Shown here: in pieces, positions 33,874 to 43,875 of the stretch
Layout: every line of letters begins with the position of its first letter
Position numbering within the stretch: the first letter of the stretch is position 1
Assembly (NCBI GenBank): GCA_913019965.1
Contig: CAJVZR010000016.1
Location: forward strand, 1 to 64,000
Length of the DNA: 64,000 nucleotides
Direction of reading: 5' to 3'
Source of the DNA: an uncultured Oleispira sp.
GTDB lineage: Bacteria > Pseudomonadota > Gammaproteobacteria > Pseudomonadales > Oceanobacteraceae
Notes under the pieces: generated by a model
What the model was told of the DNA's origin: nothing
What the model saw: only the letters and a program-made list of their open reading frames with translations
Databases searched by the model: none
Position numbers and translations under genes: made by a program

Positions 33874-36800
33874 AAATTCTCCTTAACCTCATTACCCGTC
33901 ATAACAATGTTATGATCATGGCAAAGCTGGTTATATTGCTGTAATGCTTCAGGGAAGTCATAGCCTTCAATTAAGTCCATAATTACAGATAAATCTTTAT
34001 TGGACTGACCTTTTAAGCGTTGGCTTATATTGTTAATCAAATCAACCGCAGCGGTATTATCATCAGCTAAGTAATTAGTTAACTGCTGTTCTTCTTCTTT
34101 TGTTAATAAGGTTATAAATGAAGGATTTAGCTGTTGGTTCTCTTCAACCTTTTCGGGATAGCGATTTGCATCCTGCCAAGTATCAATACTTTCAATTAAT
34201 ACAGAGAGTCGCTGGCACATTGCATTACAAATCAATGGATCCAGAGTTCCTTCTTGCAGCTGACTATCTAAAGTTACAGCGACTTTACTTAAATCAGTCG
34301 CGCCTAAATTACCTGCCGCGCTAGTTAATGTATGTGCAATATCATGTATATAATCTTTATTATTCATACCAATATCGACACTGAGTTGTTCAACAACGTG
34401 CTTATAACGTCGTGAAAAGTCGGCCAATAAATTTAGATAGACATTTTTATTACCTGCAACTAACGATAATCCAAGGTCAAGATCAAGACCGACAATACTG
34501 TCAGGAAAACCTTTATAATCAGAGCTCAACTCTTGAGCCTCATGGTTTTTAATATAGGCTGAACCGATACCTTCTCGAGGTGAAATCCACTTCACTAATG
34601 CACGATCAATATCATCAATAACAATGGGTTTTAATATATGCCCCTTCATTCCTACATTAAGACAATGTTCTTGATCTGATTGCAGTGCATGAGCTGTCAT
34701 AGCAATGATTGGAATATGCTGATATTTAGGATCCTGACTAATAATCTCTGCTGCACTATAGCCATCCATAATTGGCATCTGCAAATCCATAAAAATAATA
34801 TCAAAATCATCCTCTTTAATTTTATCTAACGCCTGAGCCCCATTACGAGCGATTGTAGTATTGACCGAGCGCATCCTTAGCAATTCGGAAGCGACCTGCT
34901 GGTTAATCGGGTTATCCTCAACTAATAACACCCGCGCTCCTGCGATTGAGGCGATATCAACCATTGAGGTTGCTGAATCACTGATTGAAGTAGAGGCAAT
35001 TCCTAGTGCTTTCTTAAGCGTTTTTATCAACAATAGAGGCGTAATGGGCTTAACTAAAAAATAATCCAAGCAATCTAAATCATCTTGATTACCCACATCT
35101 TCTTTTGAGAAACCCGTTACCATGATTAATGCAGGCAAAGATTTTTTATATTTTTCATGAATGACCTTGGCACAATCAAGCCCATTCATCATGGGTAATT
35201 TCCAATCCAGCAATACAAGGTCAAATTCAATATTTTCTTGCATTACATCCATTGCAGCCTCGGCACTATCAACCGTTGTAACCTGCATGCCAAGAGTCAT
35301 TAGTATCTCAGTTATTATTTCTTGAGCGGACTGATTATCTTCTACAATTAAAATCTTTTTATTCTCTAACCCATCACAATCTTCTTTGTACGTATGGTTT
35401 TCTTCTGCGATAGGAAATTTCAGGGTAAACTCAAACTCTGTCCCCTGATGTAAAATACTACGTGCCGTTATTTCGCCCTCCATTAAACCAACTAAACTTT
35501 GACTAATCGACAAACCTAAACCTGTTCCACCAAATCGTCGAGTTATAGATCCGTCAGCTTGTTCAAAAGGTTTAAACAAATTTTTAACGGCACTCATACT
35601 CATACCAATGCCAGTATCCATTACTGAGAACAACAGCTCCACGTTATTATCTTCTGCATGTTTTAAATCAACTTTTATCTTTACAAAACCAGCATCGGTA
35701 AATTTAACTGCATTACTGGCTAAATTAGTCAGAACTTGAGATAGCCTTAAAGAATCACCGATTAACATTAACGGAATATTACTGGGATAATGGATAATTA
35801 ATTCCAACCCCTTCTCATTCGCTTTATCACGAATAAGATCAGTAACGTTCTCCAACAACTCATCAATTCTAAAAGGCTCTGGATCAATCTTTAAGTGTCC
35901 CGATTCAACTTTAGAAAAGTCTAAAATATCATTAATTAGCAACAATAAATTCTTTGCCGAAGTATCTATTTTTAACAAATAATCTTTTTGTCTTTCGTCC
36001 AGCTTTGTTTGCAAGGTTAAATACGTAAGTCCAGTTATTGCATTCATTGGTGTTCGTATTTCATGAGACATGTTGGCTAAAAATTCAGATTTATAACGGT
36101 TCGCCTGCACGGCTTCATTTTTAGCATCTACTAAATCTTTTGTTTGAATTTCAATAAGATACTGGAGATTGTCACGATGTAGAGCTATTTGTTGCGCAGA
36201 CTTCTTTCTCTCAGTAATATCATGGCAATAAGCAATAATTAAATCTTCATTATTAATCGTCACAGTTTTTGCGCTATAGATGCCAAATATTTCCTCACCC
36301 GACTTACTGCGAAACTGCTGCTCCACATTAGATATATGGCCTTTCTCAAAAATTTCTTTTAAATACGCACTGCGATTTTCTTCATCGACTAAATTTAAAC
36401 TGATCGAAGTTTGTCCAATTGCATCCTGCCGTGAATACCCTGTAATTCGTTCAAAGCCTTCATTCACATCGACAAATTCACCCGTTTCTTTACGCGTTAC
36501 TGTAATCGCATCTTGTGATGCACTAAAAATAGTTGAGAATTTTTCTTCCAGCTGCTTTGTAAGTTCTTCTTCTTGATGTTTTTTAGTAATATCTTCTACA
36601 TAAGAAACAATAGAAATCACTTCGTTATTTGCACCATACAGGCTAGCATTTCGCCACTCGACAATAATACTCTTCCCTGACTTTGTTCTATTTCCATTTA
36701 TATTATGTAACCCTCCTTTGCCATTAATAAGATCCTGCCATATCTTAGAAACATCAACTTTCACTTCTTCGGGTAATATGAAGTCACCTACCTTATCTAA

Positions 36801-37814
36801 TACTTCGGCTTTACTCCATCCAAAAATTTTCTCTGCAGCGATGTTCCAGTCTTTAATCGTAAAATCTAAATTCCATTCAATAATGCCTAATGGACTATTA
36901 TCAAACAAACTCACCAAGCGCTTTTCTCTATTAATAAGTTCTATTTGAACCGCATTCAACTCACTGATATCTTGTAAGAAACCTCGTATTAGCTTTACCC
37001 TCCCCGTGGAGTCCTTGATGGGTTTTCCTTCGGTAAGCATCAGTTTATTCGAACCATCAGGTAGACAAGCGGTATACTGAATTCGATAAGGCTCTGCTTT
37101 CTCAATAGCTAAGGCTAGCCCTTTAGATACAGCGGCTCTGTCTTTCTTATCAATATATTCCATCCAGGCTTCATCAATGCTGATACCATTAAAATTACTG
37201 TATTGCTCAAGATTGACGTCGATATAGAGGATATTTTCAACCCCCTTAGACCAGTTTACCTTCCCTGCTTCAATATCTATTTCATAAGATGCGAATTTCG
37301 CAATTCTCTGTGCTTGATTAAGAATATCCTGTTGCTGCTCGAGTCTTAATACTTGCTCTTTTAAATCCTCTTTAATTTCTTCGACTTGAATCATATTTTT
37401 ATATCGAGAAAACTCTGCGGAAATACTCAAAGAGAAAGATTCCATTAAACATTGACGATATTTCGTTTCGTCTATATCGACCTTATATAGCGCAACAAGT
37501 ATTGCAACTACCTCTCCATTTGAATTTTCAATCGGTATACCTAAATATGCCCTGACTCCCATCTTTTTTAATATTTCGTCTTCTGGAAATTTTTCTGCGA
37601 TGTTATGGGGAAAAGTACAGTACTTATTTGATATAACTTCTTCACACGGAGTATCCTTTAATGAATAAGAGAAATTTTCTAAATATTCACCATTCGCATA
37701 AACATACTCAGTTTTAACCGTCGCCTTATCCATTAAGCGACCAAGGATTATATGATCTGCTTTAATTAAACTTGATAAATTAGCAATTAACTTGGGAATT
37801 AACTCATCAGTCAT
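33870..37814 (-). CDS. Hybrid sensor histidine kinase with GAF, PAS, two receivers and Hpt
   Basis: This 1314-residue phosphorelay kinase has no evident membrane segment and seems cytoplasmic. Order: a GAF-like domain (about 1-145), a helix, three PAS domains (about 185-300, 305-420, 425-545, the last with the GYSRQDAIGQ type motif), HisKA with H584 in MSHEIRTPMNA, an HATPase domain (about 690-810, with FGGTGLGLSIS), receiver 1 with D870 in LLDWKLPMMNG, receiver 2 with D1010 in FMDLQMPIMDG, and a C-terminal Hpt domain with H1161 in AHTLTSAAGNLGA. It overlaps both neighbours (8 bases with the DsbA-GGDEF gene, 4 with the REC-GGDEF gene), so three signalling proteins are made together. Confidence 0.94.
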   Translation of the reverse strand: MTDELIPKLIANLSSLIKADHIILGRLMDKATVKTEYVYANGEYLENFSYSLKDTPCEEVISNKYCTFPHNIAEKFPEDEILKKMGVRAYLGIPIENSNGEVVAILVALYKVDIDETKYRQCLMESFSLSISAEFSRYKNMIQVEEIKEDLKEQVLRLEQQQDILNQAQRIAKFASYEIDIEAGKVNWSKGVENILYIDVNLEQYSNFNGISIDEAWMEYIDKKDRAAVSKGLALAIEKAEPYRIQYTACLPDGSNKLMLTEGKPIKDSTGRVKLIRGFLQDISELNAVQIELINREKRLVSLFDNSPLGIIEWNLDFTIKDWNIAAEKIFGWSKAEVLDKVGDFILPEEVKVDVSKIWQDLINGKGGLHNINGNRTKSGKSIIVEWRNASLYGANNEVISIVSYVEDITKKHQEEELTKQLEEKFSTIFSASQDAITVTRKETGEFVDVNEGFERITGYSRQDAIGQTSISLNLVDEENRSAYLKEIFEKGHISNVEQQFRSKSGEEIFGIYSAKTVTINNEDLIIAYCHDITERKKSAQQIALHRDNLQYLIEIQTKDLVDAKNEAVQANRYKSEFLANMSHEIRTPMNAITGLTYLTLQTKLDERQKDYLLKIDTSAKNLLLLINDILDFSKVESGHLKIDPEPFRIDELLENVTDLIRDKANEKGLELIIHYPSNIPLMLIGDSLRLSQVLTNLASNAVKFTDAGFVKIKVDLKHAEDNNVELLFSVMDTGIGMSMSAVKNLFKPFEQADGSITRRFGGTGLGLSISQSLVGLMEGEITARSILHQGTEFEFTLKFPIAEENHTYKEDCDGLENKKILIVEDNQSAQEIITEILMTLGMQVTTVDSAEAAMDVMQENIEFDLVLLDWKLPMMNGLDCAKVIHEKYKKSLPALIMVTGFSKEDVGNQDDLDCLDYFLVKPITPLLLIKTLKKALGIASTSISDSATSMVDIASIAGARVLLVEDNPINQQVASELLRMRSVNTTIARNGAQALDKIKEDDFDIIFMDLQMPIMDGYSAAEIISQDPKYQHIPIIAMTAHALQSDQEHCLNVGMKGHILKPIVIDDIDRALVKWISPREGIGSAYIKNHEAQELSSDYKGFPDSIVGLDLDLGLSLVAGNKNVYLNLLADFSRRYKHVVEQLSVDIGMNNKDYIHDIAHTLTSAAGNLGATDLSKVAVTLDSQLQEGTLDPLICNAMCQRLSVLIESIDTWQDANRYPEKVEENQQLNPSFITLLTKEEEQQLTNYLADDNTAAVDLINNISQRLKGQSNKDLSVIMDLIEGYDFPEALQQYNQLCHDHNIVMTGNEVKENL

Positions 37815-39348
37815 AATTTACGGCATCCATCGTTAAAATAACAAATTGATTCCGCCCATGCTCTTTAGCTTGATATAGTGCAGTATCTGCCAACTCTATA
37901 AATTGCAATGCCGATTGATCTGCATGTGGGCGAGCATAACAGCCTCCAATACTGATAGTTACATGTTCACTAACGTGACTTTCAGGATGTTCAATCCTTT
38001 GATTTTCAACATCATATCGCAGCTGTTGGCATACAAATTCCAAGCCCGAAGAATTAGTTTCTGGAAGAAGAATTACAAATTCTTCACCACCAAAACGCGC
38101 TAAGATATCTTTCGCTCGATAGAGATTTAATCCTAAAGTTTTTGACACATTCCTTAAAATTTCATCACCAGCACAATGGCCAAAGTGATCATTGTAATTT
38201 TTGAAATAATCAATATCGATCATAATAATACTGAGGTCTAATTGATTACGGCAGGCTATACGCCATTCTTTATTAAGATTTCTTTGAAACTCACGTTTAT
38301 TTATTATGCCTGTTAGACCATCTACAGATGCGTGCTGATGTAATACCTGTAGAGACCTTGAGTGAATTAGCTCTTTATTAATACGTGCACAGACTGCAGC
38401 TAATCCCGAATCTAAGCGTATATAATCATTAGCACCTAAGGTAAACGCTTGCACTTCATCGCTGCTTTTATAGATATCGGTAATATAAAGAATGGGGATC
38501 TTTCCATTCAGCTGTACTTTATTTTTTAGACAACGAATATAAGAGAAATTGGATTTCTGATCTGCGCTATAACAAAAAATAATTGCATCGAAATTTTCAA
38601 TGAGATGATCCTCTAATAGTGCATTAACCGATGTATATTGATGACAAATAAATCCAGCCTGCTGATTTTTGATCGCCTCTACAAATGCAACCGAAGTAAT
38701 AAATCCAATATGATACTCACCATGATGTAAACACGTCTGGTCCTGTTCAATATAGAGTATGTCATTATCAAGAATAAACGGCTTAATGCTCTCTTTATGC
38801 TGCAAGCCGAGCATAAGCTGCTGATCGGGTGATTGCATCGCAGGGATACGCCGATCAAAATCACCGTACTGCCATTTTTTTTGCCACTGATTTAATTGCT
38901 GCTGGTCATCCTCTGTAATATCGAAGCTATTTAAATCTAAGGTTAATAACAGCTCATGGATTACTTGCTGATCTGATATATCCAGCCCTTGTTGCCAGTA
39001 AGCACAATAGAGCATTTCCAATAGTTTATTTCCTTTGACCGAATCAAGGGCTTGTACATGAATGTAAGTCAAAATGGCGAGGCGGGTATTGACGCAAAAG
39101 GCAGGCTGTTGAATCGCTATTTCTTGTGCTCGCTTTTGCACAAGTTCAACTTCGAACTTCAATAACGCAGCTTGCTCTTCTGTCATCAGTTCACTATTAA
39201 ATGCAGGAGCATGCTCAATGAGACACCAGCTTACCTCCTCGTGAAGCGCTAATTCAGAGACTCGCTCATGCATGGCAAAACAGAAGGGGCAATTCAAATC
39301 AGAGAAAAGCCGCGTTTTAGCGACTGTATTTTTCGCCTGGTCCAACAT
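37807..39348 (-). CDS. DsbA-like thioredoxin domain / degenerate receiver / GGDEF fusion
   Basis: This 513-residue protein (ATG 39348 preceded by AAGAG; a TTG 21 bases upstream is less likely) has an unusual make-up. Residues 10-190 look like a DsbA/FrnE-type thioredoxin domain with C20-P-F-C23 in FSDLNCPFCFAMHE. There is no signal peptide, so it should act in the cytoplasm. Residues about 195-335 resemble a receiver (IPILYITDIY, AFTLGANDYI) in which Cys259 stands where the phosphoacceptor Asp is expected (DAIIFCYS) and the conserved Lys is lost. Residues 340-513 are a GGDEF domain with GGEEF at 420-424 and an intact RxxD I-site (RAKD) five residues before. It should make cyclic di-GMP, possibly under redox control. 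The redox role is inferred. Confidence 0.85.
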   Translation of the reverse strand: MLDQAKNTVAKTRLFSDLNCPFCFAMHERVSELALHEEVSWCLIEHAPAFNSELMTEEQAALLKFEVELVQKRAQEIAIQQPAFCVNTRLAILTYIHVQALDSVKGNKLLEMLYCAYWQQGLDISDQQVIHELLLTLDLNSFDITEDDQQQLNQWQKKWQYGDFDRRIPAMQSPDQQLMLGLQHKESIKPFILDNDILYIEQDQTCLHHGEYHIGFITSVAFVEAIKNQQAGFICHQYTSVNALLEDHLIENFDAIIFCYSADQKSNFSYIRCLKNKVQLNGKIPILYITDIYKSSDEVQAFTLGANDYIRLDSGLAAVCARINKELIHSRSLQVLHQHASVDGLTGIINKREFQRNLNKEWRIACRNQLDLSIIMIDIDYFKNYNDHFGHCAGDEILRNVSKTLGLNLYRAKDILARFGGEEFVILLPETNSSGLEFVCQQLRYDVENQRIEHPESHVSEHVTISIGGCYARPHADQSALQFIELADTALYQAKEHGRNQFVILTMDAVNYD

Positions 39349-39476
39349 ATCAGCTCTTGCCACATGCAACTCAATAGGAAGAAAGTACCTATTAAATTTA
39401 GTTGCATGTGTAGTCTACTGCCATATCAGGGACACATAATGTCAGTCTTGACAGTGCAACAAGATTTGTCGCCTAA

Positions 39477-40676
39477 CTATTCGTTACGCAGAGCATGAAC
39501 AGGACTCATTTTAGAAGCCAACCAAGCGGGCCTAATCCCCGAGACTAGGCCTATTAAGCCAGAAATGAGTAATGCCGCGATGAGGTAAATAGGGTTAGGA
39601 CTGATTGGAAAACTGGGAGCAAATATAGAGGTTATTAACAATATTGCCATCGCCGCCAACATGCCTAAAAGCCCCCCGATAAATGAGAGCAACATTGCCT
39701 CCCCTAGAAATAAACTGAGCAATTGATTTCTTGAAGTGCCAATCGCTCTTAACAAACCTATTTCTGCACTGCGCTCCCGTATATTGGTGGTCATGATTGT
39801 AAAAATTCCCACACCACCAACTAATAAAGAAATGGAACCTAGTGCACCAATGCCTAAGGTCAAAAGTGAAAGGATACTATCTAAACTGTCAAGCATTTCA
39901 TCCTGGGTGATCAAGGTGAAATCTTCTTGGCCATGGCGTTCAATTAATTTCTCATGAATTCGCTCGGCCATTTTACTCGACGTTGTCTGAGCAGAAAATA
40001 CAACATCAATTTCCATCAACCCTTCTCGGTTAAATAATGTCAGAGCCCTATCTGCAGGAATATAGACCATATCATCTAAATCAAATCCCAACATTGATCC
40101 TTTGCTCTGCATCACCCCAATCACTCGATAACGCTGTCCTGCGATGCGTACAAACTTGCCCAAGGGATTTTGCGCTAAAAATAATTCCTGCTTAACCTTC
40201 TGACCTAATACCGCATGGGCAGAACTCACCTGACCGCGATTAACGGGAAGAAATTGCCCACTGGCTAACGGAAAGTCCCAAGCTTGTTGGAAACTTGAAG
40301 TTGTCCCCAGAATTTCAGTATTACGGCTACGGGCTCCAAACTTAATCGGCCCCGACCCTTGAACATTGGCCACCATATAATCAACATGAGGTAAGCGTTC
40401 TAGACTATAAGCGTCACCTAAGGTTAAAAAACGCACGGAACTAAGCATTCCTCCCATTCCAGAAGTATCGTCTTTGCCAGGCATAACTGCGATAATACGA
40501 GTTCCAAATTGAGAGAAGTTGTCCATTACATAACCACGAACCCCTTCACCTAAAGACGTTAATAGAGTCACTGCGGTAATGCCTATTGCGATACCAAGGG
40601 AAGTTAATAAACTCTTCAAAGGGTTATAGCGAACTGAACTGAATACTAGATGAAACCAATCTTGCCAACGCATCAT
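39477..40676 (-). CDS. MacB-type ABC transporter permease
   Basis: This 399-residue permease of the MacB/FtsX type has an N-terminal membrane helix (LKSLLTSLGIAIGITAVTLL), a large periplasmic domain (about 45-270), and three C-terminal helices with the FtsX motif around RERSAEIGLLRAIGTSRNQL. Such permeases act in mechanotransmission-type export with a separate ATPase and an adaptor. It is the last gene of the unit adaptor-ATPase-permease-permease and is a paralogue of the preceding gene, so the pair may form a heterodimer. The exported substrate is unknown. Confidence 0.9.
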   Translation of the reverse strand: MMRWQDWFHLVFSSVRYNPLKSLLTSLGIAIGITAVTLLTSLGEGVRGYVMDNFSQFGTRIIAVMPGKDDTSGMGGMLSSVRFLTLGDAYSLERLPHVDYMVANVQGSGPIKFGARSRNTEILGTTSSFQQAWDFPLASGQFLPVNRGQVSSAHAVLGQKVKQELFLAQNPLGKFVRIAGQRYRVIGVMQSKGSMLGFDLDDMVYIPADRALTLFNREGLMEIDVVFSAQTTSSKMAERIHEKLIERHGQEDFTLITQDEMLDSLDSILSLLTLGIGALGSISLLVGGVGIFTIMTTNIRERSAEIGLLRAIGTSRNQLLSLFLGEAMLLSFIGGLLGMLAAMAILLITSIFAPSFPISPNPIYLIAALLISGLIGLVSGIRPAWLASKMSPVHALRNE

Positions 40677-40682
40677 AATCTC

Positions 40683-41879
40683 CTAGCGTAACGCTTCGAC
40701 TGGGGGTAAGTTTGCCGCTCGCCTTGCCGGTAACCAAGCAAAAACTAACCCACAAGTTAAAGCAACTATTAACGCTAATGCACTCGCCCACCAGGGAGCA
40801 ATAAATAACAAGTCACTAAATTGCTGGCGGGCAAGCCATAATAAAACTTCAGCGGATAAAATACCTAACACAGCACCGGCTAAACAGAGAATCAAAGCTT
40901 CACTGACAAACAGAATTCTCACCTGCCTACTCGAAGCGCCTAGGGCTTTTAATAAGCCAATTTCAGCGGTTCGCTGTGAAACACTGATCAAAGTCATATT
41001 CATAATCAGTACCCCAGCTACAAATAAACTGATCCCACCAATGGCGGAAATAGCCACAGTCAGCACTGCTAAAATATCATCGAAGGCAGACAATAAAGAG
41101 GCAGGGGTTATGACGGTGACATCCAACTCACCTTCGTGCCGCTCTTGCATAACTCGCTCAACTTCTTTGCTTAGCTTGTTCATGCCGGCTAACGAATGCA
41201 CATCGATCATCACACGGAATAAACCTTGAGTATCAAATAACTGCATACTGCTCGCCACAGGAATGATCAATGCATTATTCATATCAAACCCTAGCCCAGT
41301 ACCACTATTAGCTAGAATACCGACGATACGACAACGAGAGCCTGCCATTTTAAGCCATTTCCCTAACGCAGGTTGCGCGGCAAACAGTTCTTTCTTTAAT
41401 TCAGGCCCAATTACACAGACTGGCCTTGCTTGATCAATCTCAATTTGCAGTAAGCCTTGCCCTTGCTGAATACGTAAATGACGCATAATAAAAAATTCGG
41501 GGTTAGCACCAATGATTAAACTTTCTTTACTACGTCCAGAAAAATTCACTTCCGCCTTACCTACGACTAGGGGGGCAATGCCATCAACATTGCGCAAACG
41601 AGAGAGAGCCTGAGCATCTTGCAAGGTAATATCCCGTGTCCCGCCAGTTAATGGCGGCATGCCGCCACTGGTTTCTTTTCGCCCGGGTAAAATAATTAAG
41701 ATATCTTTGCCTAGAACAGAAAACTCAGCCATCACAAATTGACGCCCTCCCTCTCCTAGCCCTGTGAGTAGCACGACCGAAAATACCCCGATCGCCATAG
41801 CAATCAACTGCATCAGTGTGCGGAAACGCTGACGAGAGAGGGATCTTAAATTAAATAATAACTGATCTTGTAGTCGCAT
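40683..41879 (-). CDS. MacB-type ABC transporter permease (paralogue)
   Basis: This 398-residue protein has the same plan as its downstream neighbour: N-terminal helix, periplasmic MacB-like domain, and three C-terminal helices around SQRTAEIGLLKALGASSRQV. It lies six bases before the second permease and overlaps the ATPase gene by one base. In classical MacB the ATPase and permease are one chain; here they are split and there are two permeases. Confidence 0.9.
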   Translation of the reverse strand: MRLQDQLLFNLRSLSRQRFRTLMQLIAMAIGVFSVVLLTGLGEGGRQFVMAEFSVLGKDILIILPGRKETSGGMPPLTGGTRDITLQDAQALSRLRNVDGIAPLVVGKAEVNFSGRSKESLIIGANPEFFIMRHLRIQQGQGLLQIEIDQARPVCVIGPELKKELFAAQPALGKWLKMAGSRCRIVGILANSGTGLGFDMNNALIIPVASSMQLFDTQGLFRVMIDVHSLAGMNKLSKEVERVMQERHEGELDVTVITPASLLSAFDDILAVLTVAISAIGGISLFVAGVLIMNMTLISVSQRTAEIGLLKALGASSRQVRILFVSEALILCLAGAVLGILSAEVLLWLARQQFSDLLFIAPWWASALALIVALTCGLVFAWLPARRAANLPPVEALR

Positions 41880-42583
41880 TAGCTCGGCTCTTGCTCACGA
41901 CTTTTATCCAGTACAATCTCACCATCAACCATACGAATTTTACGTTTAGCTCGATCGCCTAAGTCCATGTCATGGGTCACAATAATCAAGGTAATACCAT
42001 CGTTATTTAACTCTTCTAACAACTCAATAACTTCCGCCCCTGAATGGGAATCTAAATTTCCCGTTGGCTCATCGGCGAGTAATAATTTCGGTCGCATAAT
42101 AGTAGCTCGGCCAATGGCGACTCGCTGTCTTTGACCACCGGATAGTTGGTTCGGTAAATGCCCCGCTCTCTGCTCAAGTCCCAAGCGTTGTATTATCGGT
42201 TGTAGCCGCTCCTTACGTTCATCCGGAGGGATGCCAGCCAGCACTAAGGGTAATTCGATATTCTCTGCGGCGGTTAAGCGTGGTATCAAATGATAAGACT
42301 GAAAAACAAAACCGATATGGTCTCGGCGATAACGTGCTCTAACTTCCTCATCCATAGGCACAGTATCGAGGGCTAAACCATCACAACCTTGTAACCAGTA
42401 CTCGCCATCATCGGGTATATCCAATAAACCAAGCATATTCAACAAGGTTGATTTTCCCGACCCTGACGGCCCCATAATTGAAAGGTATTCACCTGGGCTT
42501 ATCTTCAACTGAATATTATTCAACGCATGTACAGGCTGATCACCCAACTGAAACGTCTTATTCACCTGATTCACTTGAATCAT
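41879..42583 (-). CDS. ABC transporter ATP-binding protein (MacB/LolD type)
   Basis: This ATPase of the MacB/LolD group has Walker A GPSGSGKST, the Q-loop region VFQSYHLIPRLTAAENIELP, signature LSGGQRQRVAIGRA, Walker B LLLADEPTGNLD and the switch IIVTHDMDLG. I place the start at ATG 42583 (MIQVNQVNKTF), where family members begin. A TTG at 42622 would add 13 residues and overlap the adaptor gene. Neither has a strong ribosome-binding site. It powers the two adjacent permeases. Confidence 0.92.
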   Translation of the reverse strand: MIQVNQVNKTFQLGDQPVHALNNIQLKISPGEYLSIMGPSGSGKSTLLNMLGLLDIPDDGEYWLQGCDGLALDTVPMDEEVRARYRRDHIGFVFQSYHLIPRLTAAENIELPLVLAGIPPDERKERLQPIIQRLGLEQRAGHLPNQLSGGQRQRVAIGRATIMRPKLLLADEPTGNLDSHSGAEVIELLEELNNDGITLIIVTHDMDLGDRAKRKIRMVDGEIVLDKSREQEPS

Positions 42584-42605
42584 GGGATTCGTTGGTAGGG
42601 TAAAT

Positions 42606-43745
42606 TTATTCAAGAGCTTCAACCACTTTCACTGTTGCCCCTTCAATGGCTGCGGGGTTATCCAAAGAAGTCAGTACTTGCTGACCCAGCTCTAAACCTG
42701 AAATAATCTGAGTCCAGTTCCAATTACTTAAGCCTAACGTTAATTCTCGCTTTTCTAACATTGAACCATCTTCAGAAATTATCAGCACTTGATTACCTTC
42801 CATCAGAGCATCCGTTGGAATGGTTAATACCTGTTCTTGCTGCTCAATTATAATTTCCATATCGGCACTATAACCGACCAGTAATTTTATCCCTTCGGCT
42901 AAAGTATTTAGCTCAACATCAACTTCAACTGTACGCGCCTGTTTGGCATTATCTTGTACATAAGGTGCTATCCGCTTTACGGTACCGACAAAATCTTGAT
43001 CGCGAAAAGCATCTAGACTGACTCTCGCGGCCATACCCAGCTGAATTCGAGCAGCATCCACTTCATCAATCGGGGCTGAAATATAGAGGCACTGATCATT
43101 AATTAAATCGATCGCTGGCGGTGTCGCGACACCCGGGGGTGATGGCGTTGCGTATTCCCCAATCTCACCATGCACATCTGCAATGATGCCAGCGAAAGGG
43201 GCCAGTAATTGAGTTTGAGCGAGACGAGCTTGCTGCACATCGACATTCGCTTTGGCTTGTAATACTTGCGCTTTATGTTGTTGGCAGCTTAACCCCATTA
43301 TTTCGGCACTGGTTTGAGCACGATCTAATTGTTCAATGGAGGCCAGTTTCTTTTGTTGCAGTTCATTAATCCGCAATACTTCCCGGTCGTCCGCTTGAGC
43401 TTGGCGACAGGCTGATGCTTGATTGAGCTCTGCCATTTTAACTTGAGCTTGGGATTGGGCTAATGCCGCTTTTAAATCATCGTTCCACAACTCTAATAAT
43501 AAATCACCGCCAAGAACGCTATCTCCTTGCTCCACGTGTAGACGGCTTACTTGTCCACCGAGAGCGAGGGAGAGTTTAGAGCGCTGGCATGCTTTTACGG
43601 TTCCCGAACGGGTATTTGAAACAAGGGATTCGACTTTTTGCAGACTCACTTTAGCCGTGGTGACTTCCACAGCTTTTTCAGGCCAGAACTTAAACATTGT
43701 AACCAGAGCAATGATAATAGTAAGAACAATCAGTAGCTTTTTCAC
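42606..43745 (-). CDS. Efflux periplasmic adaptor (MFP/HlyD family)
   Basis: This 379-residue membrane fusion protein has an N-terminal anchor or signal (LLIVLTIIIALVTMF), two lipoyl/biotinyl-like half motifs (GGQVSRLHVEQGDSV and LAPFAGIIADVHGEIGEY), a coiled-coil hairpin between them (about residues 90-170) and beta-barrel domains. It links the inner membrane transporter to an outer membrane channel. It is the first gene of the MacB-type unit. An outer membrane factor gene is not present nearby, so a TolC-like protein would be shared. Confidence 0.92.
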   Translation of the reverse strand: MKKLLIVLTIIIALVTMFKFWPEKAVEVTTAKVSLQKVESLVSNTRSGTVKACQRSKLSLALGGQVSRLHVEQGDSVLGGDLLLELWNDDLKAALAQSQAQVKMAELNQASACRQAQADDREVLRINELQQKKLASIEQLDRAQTSAEIMGLSCQQHKAQVLQAKANVDVQQARLAQTQLLAPFAGIIADVHGEIGEYATPSPPGVATPPAIDLINDQCLYISAPIDEVDAARIQLGMAARVSLDAFRDQDFVGTVKRIAPYVQDNAKQARTVEVDVELNTLAEGIKLLVGYSADMEIIIEQQEQVLTIPTDALMEGNQVLIISEDGSMLEKRELTLGLSNWNWTQIISGLELGQQVLTSLDNPAAIEGATVKVVEALE

Positions 43746-43875
43746 AGTTCATCCATAAGTGATTCAGTATCATTCTATGGTAATGATTGCGGCAAAATAT
43801 TCCTAGTAAAAATAATCGTTAAACTGATTCATGTCACTAAGCCTTTAGATCCCACTAAGGGCATGGAAATTTACG

